Assembly: GCF_022201045.2 (NCBI RefSeq)
Contig: NC_068564.1
Location: 25,015,001-25,079,000 of the forward strand
DNA: 64,000 bases
Direction of reading: 5' to 3'
DNA from: Citrus sinensis
Lineage: Eukaryota; Streptophyta; Magnoliopsida; Sapindales; Rutaceae
Shown here: in pieces, positions 11,330 to 22,126 of the stretch
Layout: each line of letters opens with the position of its first letter
How positions within the stretch are numbered: position 1 is the first letter of the stretch
Program-made: the position numbers and the translations under genes
The notes under the pieces: generated by a model
Databases searched by the model: none
Told to the model about the DNA's origin: nothing
What the model saw: only the letters and a program-made list of their open reading frames with translations

Positions 11330-14206
11330 ATGGGGATCAAAGATGGAGGGGAACCAGTATACATCCGAGAAGAAGCGGGTGGTATAATTGAACTGCGTGC
11401 CAAGTATAGAACAGGTGGAAGAGGAATTGAAATAGCCGCAGTTACTGAAAGACTGATAGCTAGTGAGAGTAGTGATGATGACTTTAAGATCATGTTTTCT
11501 TTGTTTGTTTTAGGAACTGTATTGTGTCCCACAAGTGTCAGCTACATTAATCCGATGTATCTGCATGCCCTAAAAGATGTGCAGTTAATTAGGAAAAAAA
11601 ATTGGGCTACATGGTGCTTCAACTTTCTGTGGGAGGGCATAGCGAAGTATAAAGATCATCAAGTGAAGTCAGTTAGTACTTGTGTTTTGTTTTTAGAGGT
11701 ATATTTAAGAAATCTTAGATGCCATAATTAATTTGCCAAATATGAAAAATAAAATGACGTACGTAGTAATTATTTTTTGAATGAACAGTTGTTCTACTTT
11801 AGTGTTGTTTTGTATGATCGATGTTCCATGGACAGAACAGTTTGCCTTGTTAGTGTATAGACCAAGGAAGAGATTCAGCGATTATTGAATTGGCGGAAAA
11901 AGTTTGGGGACATGACAAGTACTGAGCTTTGTTTTATTTTTTGTCTTGTTCACACATGTATTTAATTTTGTTTACGATTAATTGAATATATTTTGATTGT
12001 CATTATGTATGATTGTTATGCATATTTATTTTAGGTTCCAAATGCGTGAATTAAATTTTCTGCAGCTCGAAAGAAATTTCCCTCATTTTGAACAAACCAA
12101 AGATGCTGGGCCGAGCACTGTTAATATGGAGGAAGCTTTTAGGGTGCTAACACAGTGTGTCCAAAGAATTGAACACAAAATGGATTCGTTCAATGTGAGA
12201 ATGGAAATGGTTGAGAAGTCTTTGGAGGAATTGAGATCCAAGTCTCCGGTTGGTGCACCATCAAAACAACCATATGATCCATGCCCGCCATCTCCGAGCT
12301 TGAAAATAGTAGAACCAACATGTCCAGTCAAAAAAACCGAGCCAACCACTGATGGAAAAAACAAAATGGTAATGGATAGCGATGAGGACTCTGTGGATCG
12401 CAGATTGAACCTGAGCCTCGATAAAATAATGGGCTGGATGGGGAAAAGAGAAGGAATCGGTGAATTTCGCAAAGATCCTACCCACTTTGTCCTTATTCCA
12501 CCACCTAATTCCGAGATGAGGTACAGTTTTATAACGTCGTTTTCTAAAAATTATTTTGATGATAACTCACTTATGAAGTAATTTACATATAATTTTTTTT
12601 TATGAAATATATAGACGAACCAGTTCAACTTAAGCAAGAACTTCAAACATTTACTAGTGTCAGTGTCCTGCCAACGCCACCAAGTAGGAATCGTAGGCCA
12701 GGCCGATATCAACTTTCACCATACGATCAAGTGTCGAGGGGAGCAAATCCCAAGTATAAAGCTGGTCCGTTTCAAGTCAATGATCCAGTTACGCTGGAAG
12801 AATTGAAGCTTATTCAATATGCTTTTAACAAAGAGGCTGACGGAAGGTAAAATTCAGAAGACTGAAATTAGTTTTCTGTATATAGTTGTTATGCTATACG
12901 ACTAAAAAATTACCGTGTTTTATCTTTAGTGAAATCATTGTTTCTAGCTATGGCGAAATTCTTAATCGGCATTCTTTATTGACTCTTTTGCCGGGGCTTA
13001 TCTATGTGGAGAGGTATTATGTTTCAACATTTGGTGATGTCACAATATATGTTTGTCCTTTATTATATGTTATTATATATCTCAATCAATATGATCACTT
13101 TTAGGTGATTTCTATGAAAGCGCATCACCTCACCCTCATTCAGTAGGTGGTGGAGAAAGATGTGCCAATGAACTGGTATTTACCAACAAGATATTCTGTG
13201 AGTCTCGCCGGTACTTGTTGCATTGTGTTTTGGTTTCTTTATTGACAACTTCCTTATGCAACGTTGTCTTTATCATGTGTAGCAAGCAGTTCTAATGGTC
13301 GGAGATGAGGTGGATTGTTTTGCAAGGGCAGCTAGATGTGGAAAGAATTTTATGCAACAAGTGCATAGGTGTCAAAAGGTTAGTTTCTTAACCTTTTACT
13401 TATTTCAGTTTATACTAGTGTGCTTGGTGTATGACATTGACAATTGAAATGTTAGATTTATGTGCCAATAAACGATGAATCATCTCATTGGTACCTACTG
13501 ATCGTGAATGTCAGCAATACAAGTGCAGAAATATGGGATCCTCTTCCAGATCCCCGCAATAATAGAAGACGGTGCGTATTGTATCTTAATCATGTTCTTT
13601 GTTTTCATGATCTATTTAACATTATCAGTTATGCATATTGTGTTATATTCATATCCATAATATTGTCTGGTTTTCGACATTGCCGACAGCTACATTCCTT
13701 GGATTGGATTCTGCCGCCCCAATTGCCAAGCAATATGCAACGCGTGAAGTTCCAAGACTTTCCAATCAACCGGGGCATTGGAGTTCCAAAGCAAAGGAAT
13801 GGATATGACTGTGGGGTTTATGTGATAAATTTTATGGACAGCCCAGAATTTATTCCGAAGAAATCGTCAACTTTGGTACGACTATGCCAAACTTGTTTAA
13901 TGGTTGAACTTAAAATTTTGTTAACTTCATAATTATATGAAAGCTACTAATTATATGTAAGTAATATTAGTTTCCTTTCAAATTGACCAGTACACATATG
14001 AGGATACACAGGGTAGGCTAGCCATTCAACTAATTAATTCTGCATTGAATCAAAATCGAGATAAATTGCTGGAACTAAGCAACGCACAGTTTGCAATTCA
14101 TGCTGTAATGGTGAACCCTGTATCCTCTCAAGTGCAAAAGCCATTTCATCAACAAAGCGGCAACATTCGTAAGAAGAAGAAAGTTAACACGAGAACGCAT
14201 GCTTAG
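11330..14206 (+). pseudogene. Transposon-borne Ulp1-like (C48) cysteine protease gene, probably decayed
   Basis: This is a multi-exon gene of the type carried by some plant MULEs. The first exon (11330 to about 11670) has LFVLGTVLCPTS and NWATWCFNFLWEGI, as in plant Ulp1-like transposon proteins. Middle segments (about 12035-12519 and 12614-12848) encode a charged linker with a short coiled-coil-like stretch. The catalytic part lies at 13456-13875, split by an intron near 13573-13686. His is in SSHWYLLIV, Asp in EIWDPLP, Gln in PKQRNGYDCG and the nucleophile Cys in the same DCG motif. The last exon starts at about 13991 and ends at TAG 14204-14206. Ulp1 proteases cleave SUMO or similar tags. 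The exon near 13104-13200 reads into a stop in the expected frame, so the gene is probably inactive or spliced differently from my reading. Confidence 0.72.
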
Positions 14207-14722
14207 ATATCCAACCATACTAGGGAATGATTATGCAAGTGATTGCATACTATTTTTTGTTGTAAGCTTTTTGAAACGTGTTGGGAGGTCATACCGTGAC
14301 TTTTTTTTGTCTTCTTGCTTACGATGGTTGTAAAATCAATTTTAATGGAGAATTATCTTTAAATTTATGACATGGTTATGCATTCTCGGCCGAGACATTA
14401 TTTAACTATAATGAACATATGCATGTTAACAGTGTTCACATCTCATCATTTGATATTGAACTGGTTGTCATGTTGGTACATGATAATAGAATTCAAATGG
14501 TAATACATATTGACTCATTTTAATGGCGCTGTTTAATGAGGCCACCAATAAAAAACATTAGAAAATTGGTTGCTTACATGACCTAACAATGTTAGATTGA
14601 CAGCAGCAAAGGCTCCAGGATTCTGGGTGCTTGATGAATCGAATACGACAAAACAGTTTCTATCGACACTAAAATCAATACCATGAAAGTTATTTGCAAT
14701 GAAATATCCAACAATGCAATAA

Positions 14723-16921
14723 TTAAACACATGATAAAGAACTTTGGACATACCTTAGTTGGGTGCAATCATTCCCTTGAATAGGACAAGTTCGTGCTGT
14801 ATGCCCAACTTGACGATATTTTCCACACTTTCTAGAGCTTTCTGCTACACATTTTGCTTTAGACATAGCGCCCTTGGTCTTTACAACTGCAGGATTACAA
14901 AGTTTTATTCCCATCCGCAATTTTTTATTTGGGAGACCGTCTCGTTCAGATTGTTATTCATAAGTTAATGTTAGCCGATTGATTTCTACCAACGCATTTT
15001 CATAGTCTTCAACGTTTTTTGCTGCATTGTAGCACATTTTATTGCAAGCTGCAGACAATGCACTAAATCTAGCTGCCTCTGAAACATTGGTGTCAACTTC
15101 TGGTTTTGTGGTCTTGCAAGTATTATGCTCCTTGGCTTTTTTTGTCTATCTATGAAGAACCATATTGTCAGGAATCTTTTCAATTTGTTCCACTTTCAAG
15201 ACATGAAACATATGCCTACAAGGAAGCCTAACGGACTCCATCATTTGACAAGAACACTGTATGTGGTTTTCTTGTAGATTATGGATGGCATTCCAACATG
15301 TTGTTGGTGTCCCAAATTCAGTCACTGTGTACAAAGCTGCATCGACAGCTTTGACAGTTTTTACTTCGATGACCGCTCCTTCTCGCAGCATCTCATCTCT
15401 AACCTTCGAAAAAACTCTTAATGAGAACAATTGTGCAGCATGTTTCTCTAGGCTCTGTAAGTGCGTTCTTAAGACAAGAGTACTGTATTTGGTTTTGAAC
15501 TCATCGGATGTTTCTGTGGTACGAATATTGCGGAGAGCATGATCGATTTTTCGCACAAACTCATACAATTTTAGTTTATGTTGGACAAATCGGCTAAGAT
15601 ATGCATTCATACTTTTACATCGTCGAGTGCTTCGCATAGTAACAAAGAATGTTCCTCTAAGATAAGCTTCCGCCTAGTTGCACCGCTTCGAATACATTTT
15701 CTATACCCATGCATGATGTTCAAGTGCGAATTCAGCCACTACAGCTAACCATTGGGTTTCAAATTCAGCTGCTGTCATAGATGTCAACATCAAATCATGA
15801 AATTTTCTCGTAAAGTCTTCGTTCTTAAAATTAGCCTGCGCATTGCGCCCGAGATGCCAACAACAAAGACTATGGATGCACCCGGTAAACACTGTCTTTA
15901 TTGCCTTTGACATTGCCTTGTCACCATCAGTAATTACAGGCACGGACTTTCGGTTACCCATAGTGGATAGGAAAGTTTATAGTAGCCACGTGTATAAGTC
16001 AATTGTCTTATCTGCGAGCAAAGCAAAACCGAAGACCGTTGTTCTGAAGTGATGGTTTGTTCCGACAAGTGTAACGAGGGGTTTATGATATGCATTAGTC
16101 TTATACGTTGCATCGAATGCCAACACATCACCAAAACATTGATAGTCATAACGAGCTACACAATCAGCCCAAAATAAATTTTGTAGTATATTTTCATCAT
16201 CTAGTGTGTACTCAAAGCAAAGCCTAGGGTCATGTTCAGATTTTGCCGCAAAGTATGCTATAGTTATGTCTGAATCAGAATCTCCAACCTCGGCACGAGT
16301 GGAAGCATTTAACGTGTTTTGCATGTCTTTGCGTGTGAACCTTAGGTTTTGAGGCCCCTCTACCTGATCAGCCATGTAATCCATGAATTGACAAGTCTTC
16401 ACACCAACATGCCTTAATGTCTTTGCTTGCCCAAGTTCTGCATCAGTAACCTTTCGATGTGAACGAATGAGATGAACTTCATTATTAGAAGCCAAATGAT
16501 GGTTGTGCTCAGGCCTGAATTCTTTGGCGATGTATTTACCAACTGATTCATCGTAATTCACTCGAAATGATGCCCGACACCCGGTTCGTGTTATAAGTCG
16601 TGGTTCTCGCACCCTACTGCAATTTTGAGATTGTCTTTCATCTCTTACTCCTTCGAAATGACAAACCCAACGTCGAATTGTGATTCGTCCAGATTTTTTT
16701 CCGCGCCGCATATTATCTTTCCTAACACCAAAACCAATCATTCGGGCATAATTATTATACCACAGTTGTGCATCCTCTACTGAGTTAAAATGTCTGTCAA
16801 GTACGTCCGATGCCTGTAAACCAACCTTTGGAGCAATGGATATTCCTAGGTTGCTGGAACTATGTGAGCTACTCATATTTAACCCCTGTTCAGCCAAAAC
16901 TTTGTTAATAACATAATTCAC
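14723..16921 (-). pseudogene. FAR1-type MULE transposase with five in-frame stops
   Basis: A single minus-strand frame runs from the ATG at 16921 to about 14723. In order it holds a FAR1 DNA-binding domain (FNSVEDAQLWYNNYA onward, with Cys and His ligands ending at EHNHHL), a MULE transposase core (DVLAFDATYKTN with the first catalytic Asp, VITDGDKAMSKAI with the second), a SWIM zinc finger (CSCQMMESVRLPCRHM) and a CCHC knuckle (CGKYRQVGHTARTC). Stops interrupt it at 15977-15979, 15701-15703, 15674-15676, 15146-15148 and 14954-14956. I see no frameshift. By comparison with the family, the stops replace Trp or Gln codons. This class is the ancestor type of the domesticated FHY3/FAR1 regulators. 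The gene converges on the Ulp1-like gene, leaving about 500 bp between their ends. Confidence 0.9.
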
Positions 16922-17323
16922 ACCCTTTATCTTAATAATTTAATATAATAATAAATATGAAACTAACTATGGGAGCACAAATGTACTACTTAAATTACAG
17001 CACATACCTTTGTTAGAGAGAAACTTGACTTATGAAAAGTTGAAAACTAGGCACCAGAGATGTTCAACGAGATTTTAGAATATAGCATTTGGGACTATGT
17101 TTTGGAGTGATTGTGTTTTTTGGGAAGAAGTCTTGGACATGAGCCTTAGGATAATCCCTCATTAATGGAGGGAATGTGAGTTTTGTTTTCATTATATTTA
17201 TTGCAAACCTAACCAACCAAACATGGTAATTTTACCTTTATTTTTTTTAACTTTATGCGAGTTGAAGCATGCTCGAACTAATCGGCTTACCAGAATTCAC
17301 AACCGGAAGACCGGATTCGAGTG
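16922..17323. other. Upstream region of the MULE transposase
   Basis: This is non-coding DNA between the transposase start and the 61-bp palindromic array. It should hold the minus-strand transposase promoter and leader, but I can name no convincing TATA box. If the block is two elements, the junction is probably here. Confidence 0.4.
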
Positions 17324-17570
17324 ACATGCTTGCTGTCAACAACCGGATAACCGGTTGTGAAATCCAGTTATCCGGATTCGAGGGACATGCTTGCTGTCAA
17401 CAACCGGATAACTGGTTGTGAAATCCGGTTATCCGGATTCGAGAGACATGCTTGCTGTCAACATCTGGATAACCGATTAAGAAATCCGGTTATTCGGATT
17501 CGAGGGACATGCTTGCTGTGCACAACCGGATAACCGGTTATGAAATCCGGTTATCTGGATTCATCTTACA
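17324..17570. repeat. Tandem array of four 61-bp palindromic units
   Basis: ACATGCTTGCTGT begins at 17324, 17385, 17446 and 17507, an exact 61-bp period. Each unit contains CCGGATAACCGG and, nine bases on, CCGGTTATCCGG (with point changes in some copies), so each unit can fold into a hairpin with a 12-bp stem. More diverged AACCGG/CCGGTT blocks continue to about 17695. The array lies directly upstream of the promoter for the gag-like gene. Confidence 0.9.
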
Positions 17571-17708
17571 TGTAAACCGAATTCAACCGGCTTACTGGAT
17601 GAAACCGGATAGCCGGTTATTCAAATCGAAAATTCAGATTCGTGTGGCTAGGTCATTGCCCACAACTGGTTAGCCGGTTAGGAATTTCCGGATAGCCGAA
17701 TTCGCGAG

Positions 17709-17716
17709 TATATATA
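17709..17716 (+). promoter_or_regulatory. TATA box for the gag-like transposon gene
   Basis: TATATATA is followed by a pyrimidine-rich leader (CTCTCTCGTTTTCTCTCC type sequence, 17765-18060) and the ATG at 18071. The spacing fits a plant Pol II promoter with a leader of about 330 bases. Confidence 0.55.
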
Positions 17717-18070
17717 CTGTTCATCTCCTCCTTTATCTTTCGATAAACTGGTTAGATTTCTTTCTCTAAAACCAATTATTCCTCTCTCGTTTTCTCTCCA
17801 AAATCCATCATTTTCACATGCTTTTTATGCAAATGGATCCATGAAACTTGTTTCCCATCCGTTCTTGTATCCAAAATCATCCTTTAAACCCTTTTTCAAC
17901 CTCAAAATCAATAGATCCGAAATCGATTCTAGGGTTTAAACCGAAACTTCTCTCTCTAGATTTCTCCCTCTGAAGCCGTTTTTGATCGAAATTGCTTCTC
18001 AAAATCTCTTTCCATCCTTATTATCTCCATTCTCATTGATTTATTTCACTTCAAATCAAACAAACTCACC

Positions 18071-19332
18071 ATGTCAAGCTCACGGCTGGTTCAAAGAAAA
18101 GGCAAAGAATCAGTTCAACATACCAACCGGTCACGACAAGTAGGGGGCACCTCCAATCAATCCAACTTTGAGGCCACACACTTTCAGAACCACAAACATC
18201 TAGCCAAACGATTTCACCAACAGTTCATGACTTTTGAGGTACTCCAAACCTTTTATGTTTACCGGATTGGTTGAATAATCTTAGTATTAGCAATAGAACT
18301 TTATTACAATTGTTGGAAGATGTTGGTTGGCTTAATGCAATTGTCTTTGAGGAAAATGTATATCCCGACTTGGTGAAAGTGTTTTACTCGAATATAGATT
18401 GTTCTGCGGAGAAAGAAAATAGAGTAATCACCACAATTGGAGGAGTTTCGATTGAGTTTGATGATTCAGAGTTGAACTCTATCCTAGGAAATTCCGATGA
18501 TGGCCTAGAAATTTTTTCACCTAGGAAACCTCCTGATATTGATGACTATGTTCATATTGATGATGTTAAGAATATATGTCGTCGTATTGACCTTTCAGAT
18601 GATGATTGTACTATCCATTTTCGCACCCAATGTCTTTATCTTCAAACTCGGATATTACTTTGTTTTATTTAGAGTATTGTGCTTCCTAGATCTGGCCATT
18701 TGGATGAGGTTTTTCATATGGATGTTGCCTTAATTGATTGTATTCTTAGACATCGTCCAGTCGACTTAGGATACACAATTGTCCGAAACATGCTTAGTAT
18801 ACCTAAGTTGATTACTCGTTCCCTTTCGTATGGTCATTTCATCACCCGAATCCTCAAATACTTTAGCATCCCTATCAAAGAACCATCATGTAGGCCATCT
18901 AAGAGCATTGGGGATGAGGCTGTTAGTTCTTTAGGTTTTGAGTGTCGTAATGGCACTTTGGTGAAAGTCACTGATAATAAGTTCACATTTCTTACTCCAA
19001 GTGATGATCGGCCACTTAATGCTGTGGTTCCAGCCCATCAGCTACCTGTTTTTTCGCTTTTATTTCGGGGTCAGCATAGACGTCGAGCTCATTCAGTATC
19101 TCCCTCAGCTCCTGCAGCCTCTGCACCTGCTTTACCACATCCTGAGCCTCCTACTTCTGAAGAAGTTACTTTTCAGCAGCTTATGGATGAGGTGAGGACA
19201 CTCTCTGTGTCGCAGACTGAGTTTCACTAGCAGCAACAGCAGCTTATTCATGGACAACGCCTCCTCTTTGAGCACTTCGACATTCCATATCCATATCCAC
19301 CTCCATCACCACCATTCTCACCACCTCAGTAG
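18071..19332 (+). pseudogene. Gag-like 'putative plant transposon protein' ORF, broken
   Basis: The frame begins at the ATG at 18071 and shifts near 18250-18270, after which LNNLSISNRTLLQLLEDVGW continues. It reads through DLVKVFYSNID and IGGVSIEFDDSELNSILG, which resemble the plant family labelled putative plant transposon protein. A TAG at 18670-18672 interrupts it just before LPRSGHLDEVFHMDVALIDC, which belongs to the same domain. A second TAG at 19228-19230 precedes a Gln-rich and Pro-rich tail (QQQQL, then YPYPPPSPPFSPP) ending at 19332. The length without breaks is about 420 residues. The protein has no protease, reverse transcriptase or transposase domain. Its role in mobility is unknown to me; it resembles a nucleic-acid-binding capsid-like protein only loosely. 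Confidence 0.65.
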
Positions 19333-19717
19333 GCTCTTATGCTTGTATTTGGACACACCTACATTTCATTATGATTTTGGATTATGTATTTGTTTTGAAT
19401 AATATGGATTTGTTTTGATTGTTTGATATTTCATGGATAATATGTTATTTCCGTTTGCTTTGGATATTTTTGGACTAATGTGCTGTATTGAGATTCAGAT
19501 TTGGACCTATTTAAAAATATTAAAATGTTTTGGGTCATTCTATAATTTCTCATATTTTGGATCATATCTTAATTTCAGAAAGTTTTGGGTTTAATAAAGT
19601 AATAATTACAAATTCTGAAATTGGACCTATTTGAAAATTTTTATAACGTTTTGGGTTATAACATAGTAAAAATACAGTTTTGAGGTCAAATTGTATTTTT
19701 AAAACATAATTCATTGT

Positions 19718-20815
19718 AACACTTCACGTGGAATATACAACTTATCACGTAAAGTTGGCAACATGGACATCAAATATGAAACGGGTGAGAATATTTGAGA
19801 ATTTTGGCTTTATCCAAAACATGCAACATCGTACGTCAAACATGAAATCCTACCGTAAGACATGCAACAACTGACGTTAAACATGAAACTTGCAACTCTT
19901 CACGTGAAATATACGACTTATCACGTTAAGTTCGCAACATGGACGTCAAACATGAAACGGACGAGAATATTCGAGAATTTTGGCTTCATCCAAAACATGC
20001 AACATCATACATCAAACATGAAATCCTACCGCCAGACATGTAATAACTGACGTTAAACATGAAACTTGCAACACTTCACGTGAAATATATGACTTATCAC
20101 GTCAAGTTTGCAACATGGACGTCAAACATGAAACGATCGAGAATATTCTTTATTTTGGCTTTATTCAAGACATGCAACCTCTAACGTTAAACATGCAACC
20201 GTTACGTCTGACATGCAATCATTACATCTGACATGCAACAACTAACGTTAAACATGAAACTTGCAACACTTCACACGAAATATGCAACTTATCACGTAAA
20301 GTTCGTAACTTCAACCTCAAACATGAAACGGGCGAGAATATTCCAGAATATTCTTTATTTTGGCTTTATTCAACACATGCAACATCTTACGTCAAACATG
20401 ATATCCAATCGTCGAATATGCAACAACTGACTTTAAACATGAAACTTGCAACACTTCATGCGAAATATGCAACTTATCACGTAAAGTTCGCAACTTCGAC
20501 GTGAAATATGAAACAGACGAGAATATTCTGGAATATTCTTTATTTTGGCTTTATTCAACACATGCAACATCTTACGTCAAACATGAAATCCAACCGTCGA
20601 ATATGCAACAACTGACGTTAAACATGAAACTTGCAACATTTCACGCGAACTATGCAACTTATCACGTAAATTTCACAACTTCGACGTCAAATATGAAACA
20701 GACAAGAATATTCTGGAATATTCTTTATTTTGGTTTTATTTAACATATGCAACATCTTATATCAAAGATGCAATCGAGACGTCGGACATGCAACAACTGA
20801 CGTTAGACTTGAAAT
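19718..20815. repeat. Tandem array, ~185-bp period, six copies, ACGT-rich
   Basis: The landmark AAACTTGCAACACTTCAC (with variants) occurs at about 19886, 20061, 20256, 20441 and 20626, with a partial first copy near 19718. Each unit contains CACGTGAAATAT, TTATCACGTAAAGTT, GGACGTCAAACATG, GAGAATATTC and TGACGTTAAACATG. The spacing is 175-195 bp. Every unit is studded with ACGT cores and short ATGAAAC words. The peptides encoded by chance repeat with the array and are not a gene. It lies 3' of the gag-like ORF and 5' of the hairpin cluster, as subterminal repeats of a transposon would. Confidence 0.88.
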
Positions 20816-21004
20816 ACTATTTTTTTCATTTTCAATTTCTGTATTTTTTGCCATTTTATTTAATTATATTATATTGTATTATAGGGTTTCTATTATATTA
20901 TTTAATTTCTTTATCTTTTGCTATTAATTATATTATAAAAAATTATTTTTGACATTTTATTTATTTTTATATTGTATTTTTAATATATTTTTTTTAAAAA
21001 ATAT
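20816..21004. other. T-rich tract before hairpin cluster
   Basis: This is nearly pure A+T with long T runs. It separates the 185-bp array from the GC-rich hairpins. A similar T-rich tract lies at about 30180-30330 in front of the other hairpin terminus. Confidence 0.6.
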
Positions 21005-21190
21005 GGTGCAACCGGTTTATTAACCGGCTGCACCAACAGCCAGGCTCTCCTTTTGAGAGCCCGGCATGGTGCCGGGTACAATGCCAACGGCATTGTAGCC
21101 AAACCCGGCAAAGAATGATGAGCCTGGTGGTCAAAGAGAGGTTGACAAGGAGGGTCGGCTTGTAATACAGCTCTGTATGTCATGCAGCTG
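21005..21190. other. Run of adjacent hairpins (possible transposon terminus)
   Basis: Four palindromes follow one another almost without gaps. At 21005-21034, GGTGCAACCGGTT pairs with AACCGGCTGCACC. At 21043-21061, GGCTCTC pairs with GAGAGCC. At 21060-21076, CCCGGCA pairs with TGCCGGG. At 21077-21097, TACAATGCC pairs perfectly with GGCATTGTA. A further TACAG/CTGTA hairpin lies near 21166. GC-rich consecutive hairpins stand out sharply in this AT-rich setting. There is no open reading frame. Confidence 0.8.
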
Positions 21191-21882
21191 CCTTTATTAT
21201 TTTTTATTATTGCAGATGTAACCGACCATCGATATCAATTATGAAACAGGTAAATATTAAAGGTAATTATCATACAGCTACCCTCATTTCAAATAAATAT
21301 CAAAATAATCAGTTCAAAGTAGAACACTACCAAAGAACCCCTCAATTTAACTTGAAAATACACTACTTTCTTTTTTTTTTTCTCCGAATAACATGAAAAC
21401 ACACGTAAAATATATGAGACTTCTATACTAATTAGAATAATATTTAAATATAAATTAATAAATTGACCAATTAATTTTTAATATTACATTATAAAGTTAA
21501 GAATGTTTTACATAAAAAAAATTATCATAATATTTTATCAATTTTTAGATAATACAATGTAGTATAAATATTTAGACCTATAATATTTCTATATTAGACA
21601 AGTATAAAAAATCTAATGTTTGATATTTTTAAATAATACTAAAAAAAAATCTCTTGTGTAAATTAATTCATAGAAATTAATGTGAAATTAATTACTTTAT
21701 TCATTATATTATGTATTACTTTTATGATTTTATTTATTCACTATTTTTAAGTCACAATAATTTCTACAAATACTTGTAATGGACAATTAAGTACGTGTTG
21801 TTAATTTTTAATCTATTTTTATTAGTGTTATTGTGATTAATGATATCATAATTCATACACTAAGCCTTTTTCCTTTTTTAAT
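21191..21882. other. AT-rich intergenic DNA
   Basis: I see no gene, RNA or clear repeat here. Confidence 0.5.
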
Positions 21883-21895
21883 GTTGTTAATAACT

Positions 21896-22113
21896 CCAAT
21901 GGGCCTTTAGCCTAGCGGTGAATCTCTACCCTCACAGTTAAGCAAGATTGTGAGGGTGGGGGTTTGAGTTCTCATGGACTCAAACTCTCTGAATTAAACA
22001 TTATGCATTATCGTGTGGAGTTATTTGCAAGTCTTTTTCCCTTGCGAAATGTGAGTGGAGCAAAGATATCCCTCGTTTGTGATAATTTGATGTGTAATCA
22101 GTATTAAAAAAAA
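21896..22113 (+). mobile_element. tRNA-derived SINE (plus strand)
   Basis: A perfect 13-base direct repeat GTTGTTAATAACT flanks the unit at 21883-21895 and 22114-22126. Inside are an A box (TAGCCTAGCGGTG, 21908-21920), a B box (GGTTTGAGTTC, 21961-21971) and a 3' A-rich tail ending at 22113. At about 218 bp it has the expected size of a plant SINE. The perfect duplication suggests a fairly young insertion. Confidence 0.93.
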
Positions 22114-22126
22114 GTTGTTAATAACT

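Larger units (their letters stand above)
10455..21190. mobile_element. Possible single large Mutator-like element (composite)
   Basis: I infer that this 10.7 kb block may be one element. Its outer ends both carry AACCGG-type palindromes and hairpins. Tandem arrays lie just inside each end (10715-11185 and 19718-20815). The interior carries a Ulp1-like gene, a convergent FAR1-type MULE transposase and a gag-like plant transposon ORF. Mutator-like elements that carry Ulp1 genes and lack clear terminal inverted repeats are known in plants. I could not find a 9-bp target duplication. The block may instead be two adjacent elements, with a junction near 17.0-17.3 kb. Confidence 0.35.

Noticed and set aside
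19862..20743. Repeated plus-strand peptides starting MQQLTLNMKLATLH
   Set aside because: They recur with the 185-bp array and vary with its mutations; no domain and no start context. They are a by-product of the repeat.
20980..21183. Minus-strand frame rich in Pro and Cys across the hairpin cluster
   Set aside because: Its composition follows from GC-rich palindromes; the start and end do not fit a gene.
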